DNA of 64,000 nucleotides, taken from the NCBI GenBank assembly GCA_017940185.1, contig JAGAZE010000043.1:1-64000 (forward strand), read 5' to 3'. The notes under the pieces were generated by a model. That model saw only the letters and a program-made list of their open reading frames with translations. It was not told where the DNA came from and did not search any database. The stretch comes from Bacteroidaceae bacterium. GTDB taxonomy: Bacteria > Bacteroidota > Bacteroidia > Bacteroidales > Bacteroidaceae. The stretch's first letter is position 1. Each line of letters opens with the position of its first letter. This document shows, in pieces, positions 47,457 to 55,835 of the stretch. A program made the translations under genes and the position numbers.

Positions 47457-49625
47457 TCAGAAGGAGACGGGCACCACGAGTTTACAGGTGATGTTGCGTC
47501 CCATGTTGTAGATGCCTGTGTGGCCGCTGATGGGATTGGGCTCGGCATACTTCAGTCGGCTGAGGTGGCTTTGGCAGGCTTTGTTGAAGAGGTTGTCGGC
47601 GGTCAGCACGATGGATACCACCCGCTCATATCGGCGACAGATGTCGATGCCTGCCGAACAGTGGAACAGCGTGTAGCCCGGTGTGGCTGTCTCGGTGGCG
47701 TAGGCAGCCATGAAGCGGTCTTGCCGGGCGTAGCAGTCCATGCCAAATGCCACGTAGGCGTTGTTCCACACGGGCTGGTCGTGGCTTATCTCATACTTGA
47801 TGTCGGTGGTCCATCGCAGTGGCGGTATGAAGGGCAGGTAGCGTTGGTCGCGCCGGCTGTGCATCTGTCGTGCGCTGACATAGCTCAGCGTGCTGCCCAG
47901 GTGCAGACTGTGTATGGGGTGGAAGTCGGCGGCTATCTCTCCGCCCATCATGGTGGCGTCGCCGGCGGTGTAGCAGTAGTGCAGCAGGCCGGTGTCGTCG
48001 TCGTGTGGGTGGCGGCTGCGCGGCATGGCGGCAGCAGAGGGCGAAGGGGAGGGGTGCGTAGCGTCGTCGTGTTCGCGCTGCAGGTAGATGTAGTTGTCGA
48101 TGCGGTTGGCAAAGAGGCTCACCTGCAGCGACAGCCAGCGGTCGGCATAGTCGAGTCCGAGGTCGAGCTGATGACTGTACTCCGGTCGCAGGCGGTGGTT
48201 GCCTTCTTCGAAGCGCAGCGTGCCCTCGTGCACGCCGTTGCTTCCCAGCTCACTCATGTTGGGTGCGCGGAAGCCGCGGGAGAGGTTGGCCTTCAGTGTG
48301 AGATGGTCGGAGGGGTGGTAGGCCGTGCCGATGCTGGCAGTGAGTCCGTGCAGGCGTCGGGCAAAGTCCGTGAAGCGCTGCTCGCCCTCGTCGGTGAGGG
48401 CGTAGCTGTGCAGCCAGCGCGTGTCGTAGCGCACGCCGCCGTTGAGGTCGAAGCACCCGAAGGTCTTCTCGGCAGTGGCGAATAGTCCTATGTCGAACAG
48501 GCGATAGGCTGGTATGAGGTATTCGTCGCCCTTGTTGCTGCTGCGTTGCACCATGCCGTTGATGCCGGCCGACAACTTCCACCCGTTGGCATTGGTGCGT
48601 GTGTAGCGCACGTCGTAGTTGACGGTGTGCAGCAGGAAGTGGAGTCCGCATGCGGCGCGGCCGTCGTCGTCTTCCTCATACTCCTTGCGTCGGTTTTGCT
48701 GATAGGCGGCCAGAATGTTGAGTGTGCCGCCGCCGAGGTAAACCATATTGTCGAGTGCGGCCTTGTAGTGGTACACCTGCTGGTAGGGTAGGGCATGCCC
48801 GTAGGTGGTAGTCTTGTTGTAGCTGCGCAGCAGTCGGCCGGTGAGTGGGTCGCGTTCGCCTTCGGCAATAGAGGGGGTGAGGTGGAAGTAGCTGAGCCGC
48901 AGTCGGCTGAAGCCCCACTGCTGTCGCAGTGCGAGCAGACCGTTGAGTGCGCGTTGGCGGAATTGCGTGTTGGGCACGTAGCCATCGACAGGACTCTTGT
49001 AGGCATGTGCCATCTTGTCGGAGTAGCGCAGGTCCCATGCCAGGCTGTTGCTGCTGCCTCCGGCGTTGAGCGTATAGGCAAAGAGGCCGTTGTTGGTCTG
49101 ATACTCCGTGGCAGCGTTGGCGTAGAGCTTTTCGCCGAAGGCGGGCGGGGCACTGTTGAACAGCAGCACGCCTCCCAGTGCGTCGGAGCCGTAAAGCAGA
49201 CTGGCGGGACCCTTTAGTATCTGTACCGACTGCACGCTGTGCTCGTCGATTTCTATTCCGTGCTCGTCGCCCCATTGCTGTCCTTCCTGGCGTATGCCAT
49301 CGTTGACAACGATGATGCGGTTGTATCCCAGTCCGCGTATCACGGGCTTGGCGATGCCTCCTCCGGTGGTGATTTGCGATAAACCCGGCTGTCGGGCAAT
49401 GCCGTCGATGAGGTTGGTGAACGCCAATTGCCGCAGGTCGCGCTGCGAGAGGATTGAGATGGGGATGGAGGTGTGTTTCAGTTTGGTCTGTCCCGTACTG
49501 CCCGTCACCACCACTTCGCGCAGCGACAGGTGGCGGAAGAAGAGGTCGGAGCTGTCGGCAGGCTGCTGTGCAGCGGCCGACAAGGCTGTCAGTGAGAAAA
49601 CAGCCAAATGGATCAGGTGTCTCAT
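47457..49625 (-). CDS. TonB-dependent receptor, likely metal or siderophore type
   Basis: 722 aa from the ATG at 49625, where the signal peptide begins (ends near LSAAA-QQ). The plug domain (LREVVVTGSTGQTKLKHTSI, IARQPGLSQITTGGGIAKPV, IRGLGYNRIIVVNDGIRQEG, LKGPASLLYGSDALGGVL) and barrel end (ITCKLVVPVSF) are of the CirA/ZnuD-like class without a carboxypeptidase domain. A His/Asp-rich loop (REHDDATHPS...SRHPHDDDTG) in the barrel and a His/Cys-rich small protein upstream favour a metal ligand such as zinc; this is inferred. Its terminator overlaps the nucleotidase promoter. Confidence 0.82.
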   Translation of the reverse strand: MRHLIHLAVFSLTALSAAAQQPADSSDLFFRHLSLREVVVTGSTGQTKLKHTSIPISILSQRDLRQLAFTNLIDGIARQPGLSQITTGGGIAKPVIRGLGYNRIIVVNDGIRQEGQQWGDEHGIEIDEHSVQSVQILKGPASLLYGSDALGGVLLFNSAPPAFGEKLYANAATEYQTNNGLFAYTLNAGGSSNSLAWDLRYSDKMAHAYKSPVDGYVPNTQFRQRALNGLLALRQQWGFSRLRLSYFHLTPSIAEGERDPLTGRLLRSYNKTTTYGHALPYQQVYHYKAALDNMVYLGGGTLNILAAYQQNRRKEYEEDDDGRAACGLHFLLHTVNYDVRYTRTNANGWKLSAGINGMVQRSSNKGDEYLIPAYRLFDIGLFATAEKTFGCFDLNGGVRYDTRWLHSYALTDEGEQRFTDFARRLHGLTASIGTAYHPSDHLTLKANLSRGFRAPNMSELGSNGVHEGTLRFEEGNHRLRPEYSHQLDLGLDYADRWLSLQVSLFANRIDNYIYLQREHDDATHPSPSPSAAAMPRSRHPHDDDTGLLHYCYTAGDATMMGGEIAADFHPIHSLHLGSTLSYVSARQMHSRRDQRYLPFIPPLRWTTDIKYEISHDQPVWNNAYVAFGMDCYARQDRFMAAYATETATPGYTLFHCSAGIDICRRYERVVSIVLTADNLFNKACQSHLSRLKYAEPNPISGHTGIYNMGRNITCKLVVPVSF

Positions 49626-49751
49626 ATAGGTTTTTTTAAGGTATGGAGCCGCACTACGATGCACAACGGGCATGCGTCGTCGATACCGATGTGGGCTGCC
49701 TGTCGGCTTTGCGGCATAGATAAAAGGTAGGGAAAGGGGTGTGGCGGAAAC

Positions 49752-50105
49752 CTACATGAGTGGCGGTGCCCGTGGCACACGATGCCTTGCCGGGCGACGA
49801 GTTACCTTGGCAGGGCATGGAGAGTTGCTCGTAAGCATCTCGCAAGCCAGCATTGTCACTGCAACAGTGGCAGCAACAACGAAGGTGAAGGAGAGAAACT
49901 GACACAGCACGCAGTCGGCTATGTGCTCTGCATAGCTGGTGAAGTGGGCATGAGCGTAGGAATGATGATGCACACATTCTGCACACGCAGCCTCATCGGA
50001 CTCCACATAGTGGTGGTTGTGGAGCGAAGCACACAGCAACATGGGCACGAAGACCATGAGTAGCAGTCGTGCCAGGCGTTGTTGTCGGTGCGAGTAGTGC
50101 TTCAT
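49752..50105 (-). CDS. His/Cys-rich small membrane protein next to TonB receptor
   Basis: 117 aa. An N-terminal hydrophobic segment (LLLMVFVPMLLCASLH) leads into HNHH (about 29-32), CAECVHHHSYAHAH (about 41-54) and CVLC (about 65-68), then a second membrane segment (FVVAATVAVTMLACEML). The clusters of His and Cys on the outer side look like metal ligands. Similar short proteins precede metal-type TonB receptors in Bacteroidales. It is transcribed from the promoter at 50174 and leads to the receptor 126 bp downstream. A metal-binding accessory or sensor is inferred; no named family is assigned. Confidence 0.6.
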   Translation of the reverse strand: MKHYSHRQQRLARLLLMVFVPMLLCASLHNHHYVESDEAACAECVHHHSYAHAHFTSYAEHIADCVLCQFLSFTFVVAATVAVTMLACEMLTSNSPCPAKVTRRPARHRVPRAPPLM

Positions 50106-50173
50106 TGGCTATGCTTTGCGGATCACTGTCGGTCAGCGTCGTTGTTGTTGCGCCCGTGTGGTGTCGTTGTTGG

Positions 50174-50204
50174 CAAAGGTAAGATATTGATAGTGAGTAG
50201 GCAA
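50174..50204 (-). promoter_or_regulatory. Bacteroidales promoter for the His/Cys-rich protein and TonB receptor
   Basis: Minus strand: TTG (50202-50204), 20-bp spacer, TACCTTTG (50174-50181). Confidence 0.72.
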
Positions 50205-50246
50205 GGGTTAATTCACTTATTTTTGTTTCCGGTTGGGATAAACGAT

Positions 50247-50285
50247 TGCGGCACCGCTCTCTCTGTTTCGGAGTGCGGTGCCGCA
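50247..50285. terminator. Terminator after the ribosomal protein operon
   Basis: TGCGGCACCGC (50247-50257) pairs with GCGGTGCCGCA (50275-50285). It lies between rplT and the TonB-region promoter. Confidence 0.7.
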
Positions 50286-50318
50286 GATGTTATGTGTGGC
50301 GCTACAGGTGGCGCATGC

Positions 50319-50663
50319 TTACTTCACCTTTTCCACGATGGCCTTGAAGGCTTCGGGGTTGTTCATGGCGAGGTCGGCGAGCACTTTGCGGTTGATTTCG
50401 ATACCGGCCTTGTGCAGCTTGCCCATAAACTGGCTGTAGCTCATTCCTTCGAGGCGTGAGGCAGCGTTGATACGCTGTATCCACAGTGCGCGGAAGGTGC
50501 GTTTCTTGTTGCGACGGTCGCGATAGGCGTAGGTGAGACCTTTCTCCCAAGTGTTCTTGGCAACGGTCCACACGTTCTTGCGTGCGCCGAAATATCCTTT
50601 TGTGAGCTTAAGTATGCGGGTGCGCTTGGCTTTTGAAGCTACGTGATTTACTGATCTTGGCAT
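50319..50663 (-). CDS. rplT: 50S ribosomal protein L20
   Basis: 114 aa. Full-length L20: [66 protein letters not shown]. It binds 23S rRNA early in large-subunit assembly and represses its own operon in several bacteria. It is the third gene of infC-rpmI-rplT. Confidence 0.97.
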   Translation of the reverse strand: MPRSVNHVASKAKRTRILKLTKGYFGARKNVWTVAKNTWEKGLTYAYRDRRNKKRTFRALWIQRINAASRLEGMSYSQFMGKLHKAGIEINRKVLADLAMNNPEAFKAIVEKVK

Positions 50664-50700
50664 AACTTGTTTCCTTTCTTAATTGGGTGTGACATGTGGA

Positions 50701-50898
50701 TTAACGCAGACGAAGCAGGTCTTTCACCTGTTTAAGGTTGGAGGGATCTACTATGGCCTGATGCACAAGATTCCGTTTTTGCTTCTTGGTCTTCTTGGTG
50801 AGGATGTGGCTGTGATAAGCGTGGTGACGCTTGATCTTGCCGGTTCCGGTGAAGGTGAAACGCTTCTTTGCTCCGGAGTTGGTTTTCTGTTTAGGCAT
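50701..50898 (-). CDS. rpmI: 50S ribosomal protein L35
   Basis: 65 aa from the ATG at 50898 ([20 protein letters not shown]); the frame to 50943 is not conserved. [20 protein letters not shown] then KRNL is the family core. Middle gene of the infC operon. Confidence 0.96.
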   Translation of the reverse strand: MPKQKTNSGAKKRFTFTGTGKIKRHHAYHSHILTKKTKKQKRNLVHQAIVDPSNLKQVKDLLRLR

Positions 50899-50988
50899 TG
50901 TTTTGTTGTTTATTAGGTTAGTGTTTACGCCGTGGCAACGCACAAAGCAGCGCAGCGCACAGGCGGGTTGATTGTGTATGTGTCGGTG

Positions 50989-51672
50989 TTATTCTTTCTC
51001 TTCGGTGGCATTGAGCAGTGCTTCGGCACCCTTGGCATTGGCCAGCAGGCTGTTCTTCTGTGCCAGCTCTTCCTGTTCCTGACGCTGCTGCTCTTTTTCT
51101 TCAGCCTGACGCTGTTCGCGGTCGCGCTTCTGCTGGCTCTTCTTGGCCACACCGGCCTTCTTCGGGGCGAGGAAGAGGAACATCTTCTTGCCTTCCAGCT
51201 TGGGCAGCTGCTCCACCTTGGCCAGTTCTTCCAAGTCGTTGGCGAAACGCAGAAGCAGCACTTCACCCTGCTCCTTGAAGAGGATGCTGCGGCCGCGGAA
51301 GAATACGTAGGCCTTCACCTTGTTGCCCGCCTCGAGAAACTCCTTGGCATGCTTCAGCTTGAAGTTGTAGTCGTTTTCGCCTGTCTGCGGACCGAAGCGT
51401 ATCTCCTTCACGTCTATCTTCACCTGCTTGGCCTTCATCTCTTTGGCCTTTTTCTTCTGCTGATAGAGGAATTTGGAGTAGTCGATGAGCCGACAAACGG
51501 GCGGTTGCGCATTGGGGGAGATCTCTACGAGGTCTACACCTTGTTGTCGGGCGAGGTCTAATGCCTGACGTGTGGGCATGACAACGGGTTCGCCGTCGCC
51601 TACAACGCGTACTTCCTTGACGCGTATCTGCTCGTTAATGCGGTAACTGGGAGCTTTCTTGTCGTTTCTCAT
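50989..51672 (-). CDS. infC: Translation initiation factor IF-3 with extended C-terminus
   Basis: 227 aa against about 180 in E. coli. The N-domain ([40 protein letters not shown]) and C-domain ([36 protein letters not shown]) are complete. Residues 175-227 form an extra Lys/Glu/Gln-rich helix ([20 protein letters not shown]). IF-3 keeps subunits apart and checks the initiation codon. The start is AUG, so the AUU-based feedback of enteric infC does not apply. The promoter is at 51779-51809 with a leader of about 100 nt. Confidence 0.95.
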   Translation of the reverse strand: MRNDKKAPSYRINEQIRVKEVRVVGDGEPVVMPTRQALDLARQQGVDLVEISPNAQPPVCRLIDYSKFLYQQKKKAKEMKAKQVKIDVKEIRFGPQTGENDYNFKLKHAKEFLEAGNKVKAYVFFRGRSILFKEQGEVLLLRFANDLEELAKVEQLPKLEGKKMFLFLAPKKAGVAKKSQQKRDREQRQAEEKEQQRQEQEELAQKNSLLANAKGAEALLNATEEKE

Positions 51673-51768
51673 TCAACTGTTTAAAGGTGAGTAATGTCGG
51701 ATGCGCTCTACGCTGCATCGCCCTTTTCAGCGTGGTTTCTGCAGGCCGAAGAGGGAATACACAGCGTT

Positions 51769-52125
51769 TTAGCGGCTGCAAATGTACGAACTATCACTGT
51801 ATTGCCAAATGATTGAGGGTGTTTTTTTACGGCTACAGAACAGAAAATGATTTTGATTCCAATGGATAATACATGGAAGAGCACTATCTTTAAGTTCGTT
51901 GAGTGACAGTTTTTCACATGTTGTATGTATACCAAAGTGTTCTGCAGTTTCGCTTAAGGCTAATAGAGAGACACCCTCTTGTGTTGGATGGCAAACCTTT
52001 TCTATGTCCTCCATGCAGACTTTCTTTCCGAGATGTGCCAATATCATACTGAGGCATGCAACACCACATTGCATCGTGTCATGCTGAATGCAAATAGGGA
52101 AGTTGTCCCTTCTATATGAAAACAT
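51769..52125 (-). pseudogene. Truncated C39 peptidase domain (relic of a peptide-exporting ABC transporter)
   Basis: 118 codons. The start of a C39 bacteriocin-processing domain is clear: FPICIQHDTMQCGVACLSMI (oxyanion Gln14, catalytic Cys20), LGKKVCMEDIEKVCHPTQEG, LALSETAEHFGIHT and PCIIHWNQNHFLF (catalytic His about 93). Homology stops near residue 100. The following DP catalytic Asp and all transporter domains are missing. The last 16 residues are encoded by the infC promoter region. It sits 28 bp after an outer-membrane barrel gene, as in double-glycine peptide export loci. It should be inactive as a protease. Confidence 0.7.
51779..51809 (-). promoter_or_regulatory. Complete Bacteroidales promoter for infC
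   Basis: Minus strand: TTTG (51806-51809), 19-bp spacer, TACATTTG (51779-51786). It lies inside the 3' end of the C39 fragment frame. Confidence 0.87.
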
Positions 52126-52152
52126 GTTTTAACAGATTCTATAATGGTATAA

Positions 52153-54300
52153 TTAAGGTACCGGCGCATTCATTTCTTGAAATTGTTGTTGCGTGTTTAT
52201 TACCTTTTGTGCAACCTTCTTTCCTCCATTGAACTGATAGGTGAAATTGACATTGATACCATATTCAGACGACCTGTTGGCGGAATGGCGAAGCAGGTTG
52301 GAAGAGCAGAAGTCGGCTTTACGTTGATGTCGGAACACTGTGCCGTTTAATGATATGGTTATATGTGACCCAAAGTTTCTGTAAAGTGATGCCCGCACCT
52401 GTGTTACCCAGTGCATCCTTGTTGCAAGAAAGGTGAATGTAGGCTCAAGATGACCATTGAGAGTAGCTCCCATACTTTTAGTGAATGTGAAGTTATTGTT
52501 GGAAAAAAATGCCATGCGGTGATTCCAACGATTATATCGTATTCCTGCCAACGTCGCATTCTCCTTTGTCCAACGAAAGCGCACATTGTTGTTGGTGCGC
52601 CACCACTTCGTGATGTTGCCATTATATCCCCCGCTTATACTGATAGTCTGCTGGTGTCCACGCGCATTTTCGGGACGTGTTATGACATCATTAGGATGTG
52701 CTTCACTCACTGTGTTGACGAAGTGTATCATGTCATAGTCGTAGGCATACCTAACGGAGAAGATCCATTTGGAAGAATAAAGGGACGTATTCAACTGCAT
52801 GACATAGTCTTTGTTTGCTCGAAGATAGGGGTTTCCTGTAGTATAGTGGCTATTTCCCCTCCATATCAAGCTACTGTTAATCGCATAATATGGCACATTG
52901 TATAACTCATGCTTGGCGGTGAAACGCAGTTGGTGTTTGTGCTTTTGGTCAAAAAGCCAGATTAAAATAAATTCGGGATTCAAGCTGTTTTCAATGTTTT
53001 TAGAGCTGATGCGTGTTTCATTATTGGTATAGACAATGGCATTATGCTTCCAACGTAGTCCTAGGTTCCAAGTCCACCTCTCTCTTCTACGCTGTATAGA
53101 AACAAAGGCAGTAGGTATCTTTCCTTTTCCCGAAGCATTTCCCTGCCGGTAGGCAAGCCAGCCTTCTGATGTACCTGTAGGCTTGTATCCTAACCAGAAA
53201 AGGGTACTGCGCGTGCCGACAGTAAGCCATATTCGATGAGCTAACGGAGTATTGTATTCAGCACGAAGTTGCAGAAGATTATATGAACGACTGTGACATG
53301 TGTAGTCGTCAATATATGTTGCATCATTTTTATAATAGGAATGCAAATAGTCTAAGGTGGTGAACAGCCAATGAGCATCGCCATTAAAGTGTCCATAATA
53401 CTGTAACGTCGTCTGTGTTTGAAGGTTTCTCACCTTGTTGAAAAGTGGTGGCAAGCCTTGCCAAGCATCTTCCTGCCATTGTTGCTGACGTGTCTTTGAT
53501 GGTGTGTTGGCTGCATTGAAAGAGAAATTTGCACCAAGGTTATGTCGCGAATTTATGTCGTAAGATAAACTAACACGATTAAAGATGCTTGTCTTCTTAG
53601 TACGTGCTAACGTCTTTCTGCTTTCTTCTTTTGAAGTGTCCAGATATTGATACATGTCATATTCATCATCAAAGTATCTATTTTTAGCAATGCCTAAGTT
53701 CTCATATATTACCAGTTTCTCCAAACCATAGTAGGAGAATCCTCCCAAAGATAGGTTTCTCCAGCCATATTTGAATGTAGACCCCCATCCTGCTGTCGCA
53801 CTTCCATAATATCCTCCTTGGGAAGGTTTTTCAATAGTAAGCCTGATTGTGCCGCCATTGCCTGTGGTACGTTCCCCCATGCTTGACATATATTCAATTT
53901 CTGCTTTCAAAAGGCGTTCGCCAGGGATATTCTGAAGCTCCTGTAAAGAGTGTATACGTTGCCCGTTTACATAAATCACTCTCACAGTTTCTCCCTCAAG
54001 CAGATATTGTCCATTTATCTTTGTTACTCCAGGTAGAAAGTCTAACACCTCATTTGTCATCTTCCCTTTTACGATATCTTCCCCCTTAAGAATAATAGAA
54101 TACCCTCGGGATGTTTGTTTCATTTTTTGTGATAATACCAAAACTTCAGGAATCTCTATGACCTTAGTACTGTCGTTAGATTCCTGTGCAAATATGAAAA
54201 TAGGAAAGAATAAGAATATAGCACAGATATACGCATCTCTTTTTCTAATTGGTATATATGCCATGGATTTCATTATAAAAATATTCTTTGATAACATCAT
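52153..54300 (-). CDS. Outer-membrane beta-barrel protein (TonB-receptor-like, OMP_b-brl_3)
   Basis: About 715 aa. The frame begins at 54330, but AGGAGAGGA precedes the ATG at 54300, and ATGs at 54273 and 54264 are also possible. The signal segment is ICAIFLFFPIFIFA-QE. A short plug (VLVLSQKMKQTSRGYSIILK, TNEVLDFLPGVTKINGQYLL, VRVIYVNGQRI, IEYMSSMGERTTGNGGTIRL) leads into a large barrel. The carboxypeptidase-like N-domain normally found before this plug is absent. Base composition is clearly AT-richer than the neighbours, suggesting transfer. With the C39 fragment it forms a relic or reduced peptide-export locus. Confidence 0.72.
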   Translation of the reverse strand: MMLSKNIFIMKSMAYIPIRKRDAYICAIFLFFPIFIFAQESNDSTKVIEIPEVLVLSQKMKQTSRGYSIILKGEDIVKGKMTNEVLDFLPGVTKINGQYLLEGETVRVIYVNGQRIHSLQELQNIPGERLLKAEIEYMSSMGERTTGNGGTIRLTIEKPSQGGYYGSATAGWGSTFKYGWRNLSLGGFSYYGLEKLVIYENLGIAKNRYFDDEYDMYQYLDTSKEESRKTLARTKKTSIFNRVSLSYDINSRHNLGANFSFNAANTPSKTRQQQWQEDAWQGLPPLFNKVRNLQTQTTLQYYGHFNGDAHWLFTTLDYLHSYYKNDATYIDDYTCHSRSYNLLQLRAEYNTPLAHRIWLTVGTRSTLFWLGYKPTGTSEGWLAYRQGNASGKGKIPTAFVSIQRRRERWTWNLGLRWKHNAIVYTNNETRISSKNIENSLNPEFILIWLFDQKHKHQLRFTAKHELYNVPYYAINSSLIWRGNSHYTTGNPYLRANKDYVMQLNTSLYSSKWIFSVRYAYDYDMIHFVNTVSEAHPNDVITRPENARGHQQTISISGGYNGNITKWWRTNNNVRFRWTKENATLAGIRYNRWNHRMAFFSNNNFTFTKSMGATLNGHLEPTFTFLATRMHWVTQVRASLYRNFGSHITISLNGTVFRHQRKADFCSSNLLRHSANRSSEYGINVNFTYQFNGGKKVAQKVINTQQQFQEMNAPVP

Positions 54301-54342
54301 CTTCTGTCCTCTCCTTATTTTTTTGGACATTGCTGTCCATTC

Positions 54343-55566
54343 TCAGTCCATGCGGTCGCGATAGTCTTCATAACCGTAATGTCGCAGGGGTTTGAGTGTC
54401 CCCTCGTCGGTGAGCAACAGCAGTGAGGGATGGTGCACACCGTTGAACATGTTGGTCTTCACCGTGGTGTAGTGTGCCATGTCTTCGAAGACGATGGTGT
54501 CGCCGACATGCAGCGGCGAGGCGAATGTCCATGTGCCGATGAAGTCGCCCGACAGACAACTGTTGCCGCCCAGGCGGCAGGTGAAGCCCGATGCGGCTTC
54601 CTTTTCTCTTTGGTCTTCGGCGGCCGACGGTTCCTCTCTTCTCTTTCCTTTCTCCCCTTTTACCCACACTTCGGGCTGGTAGGGCATCTCCAGACAGTCG
54701 GGCATGTGGCATGTGAAACTCACGTCGAGGACAGCAGTGGTGATGTCCTGGTCGCAGACGATGTCGACGACGTGCGCCACGAGCCATCCCGTCTGCCATG
54801 CGAAGGCGCTGCCGGGTTCAAGGATGATGTGCAGGTTGGGATGACGTTGGCGAAAGTCCTGCAACAGTCGGACGAGCATCGGCACATCATAGCCTTCGCG
54901 CGTCATGAGGTGTCCGCCGCCGAAGTTCATCCATTGCAGCTGCGGCAGCCATCGTGCGAAGTCGCGTTCCACCACGCTCAGCACCTCGGCAAACTGTGCT
55001 GCACTGCTCTCGCACAAGGTGTGGCAGTGGAACCCTTCAATGTGTGGCGGCAGGTTGGCCGGCATGCTGTCGGCGTCGATGCCGAAGCGTGTGCCCGGTG
55101 CGCAGGGGTTGTAGAGCAATGTCTCCACCGGACTGCTGTGGGGGTTGATGCGCAGTCCGAGCGAAAGGCCGGGGTTGGTATGCAGGGCACGTCGGGCATA
55201 GCGCTCATACTGGCTCAGCGAGTTGAAGGTGAGGTGGGAAGACAGGCGGGCAATATCGTCGATGTCGGTTTCGGTATATGCCGGCGAGTAGGTGTGCGGG
55301 GCGCTGCCGAACTCTTCTGCTGCCAGCCTCGCCTCGTAGAGGGAACTCGCCGTCGTGGCTGCTATGTACTCGCGGAAGACGGAAAAAGTCTTCCACAGGG
55401 CGTAGGCCTTGAAGGCCAGGATGATGTCGACCTGTGCTTGTTTTGCCACCGAGGCGATGAGTGAAAGGTTGCGGCGCAGCAATGTCTCGCTCACCACATA
55501 GGCAGGACGGCCCATGCAGGACAGTTCGGGGGTGTGAAGGTGGGGGTGAAGCAACGTGTTCAGCAT
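54343..55566 (-). CDS. nspC: Carboxynorspermidine/carboxyspermidine decarboxylase
   Basis: 407 aa. PLP-dependent alanine-racemase fold. The PLP Lys is in ILAFKAYALW (about 51), GFHCHTLCES (about 178) and NFGGGHLMTREGYD (about 215-228) bind the cofactor, and LDVSFTCHMPDCLEMPYQPE holds the substrate Cys/Asp region. A charged insertion (VKGEKGKRREEPSAAEDQRE) at about 303-325 is unusual. It makes spermidine or norspermidine by decarboxylation. The partner dehydrogenase is not in the window. A -7 box lies at 55601-55608. Confidence 0.9.
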   Translation of the reverse strand: MLNTLLHPHLHTPELSCMGRPAYVVSETLLRRNLSLIASVAKQAQVDIILAFKAYALWKTFSVFREYIAATTASSLYEARLAAEEFGSAPHTYSPAYTETDIDDIARLSSHLTFNSLSQYERYARRALHTNPGLSLGLRINPHSSPVETLLYNPCAPGTRFGIDADSMPANLPPHIEGFHCHTLCESSAAQFAEVLSVVERDFARWLPQLQWMNFGGGHLMTREGYDVPMLVRLLQDFRQRHPNLHIILEPGSAFAWQTGWLVAHVVDIVCDQDITTAVLDVSFTCHMPDCLEMPYQPEVWVKGEKGKRREEPSAAEDQREKEAASGFTCRLGGNSCLSGDFIGTWTFASPLHVGDTIVFEDMAHYTTVKTNMFNGVHHPSLLLLTDEGTLKPLRHYGYEDYRDRMD

Positions 55567-55600
55567 ACTATATATATAATGGTGTAACCTAAGAGTGAGG

Positions 55601-55608
55601 CAAAGGTA
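55601..55608 (-). promoter_or_regulatory. -7 box for nspC
   Basis: Minus-strand TACCTTTG about 35 nt upstream of the start; no clear -33. Confidence 0.5.
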
Positions 55609-55628
55609 ACTTTTTGTTGCGATAAGTG

Positions 55629-55659
55629 TTGGCAGAACGAGAATGTTTTCCTAATTTTG
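55629..55659 (+). promoter_or_regulatory. Bacteroidales promoter for prs
   Basis: TTG (55629-55631), 20-bp spacer, TAATTTTG (55652-55659). It gives a leader of about 170 nt. Confidence 0.7.
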
Positions 55660-55776
55660 CAGCCAAAAGCAGACCACCGTGCTACGTTATCACCACATGC
55701 AGCGCTACATGCTTCACGGACGAGAGTGTCTCCACAGGGACTTGCGTCAATGAAGAATGGGGCGCGTGCGCGTTTT

Positions 55777-55815
55777 GTAACGATAGCATAATGGGCTGCT
55801 TTTCTATTGTTACAC
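55777..55815 (+). promoter_or_regulatory. Leader hairpin before prs
   Basis: TGTAACGATAG (55777-55787) pairs with CTATTGTTACA (55805-55815) with one mismatch, 20 nt before the prs ATG. It may control translation; inference only. Confidence 0.4.
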
Positions 55816-55835
55816 ACTGATATCCAACTACTACG

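Noticed and set aside
52153..54300. Intact mobile element around the AT-richer locus
   Set aside because: No integrase, transposase, terminal repeats or target duplication were seen at either border.
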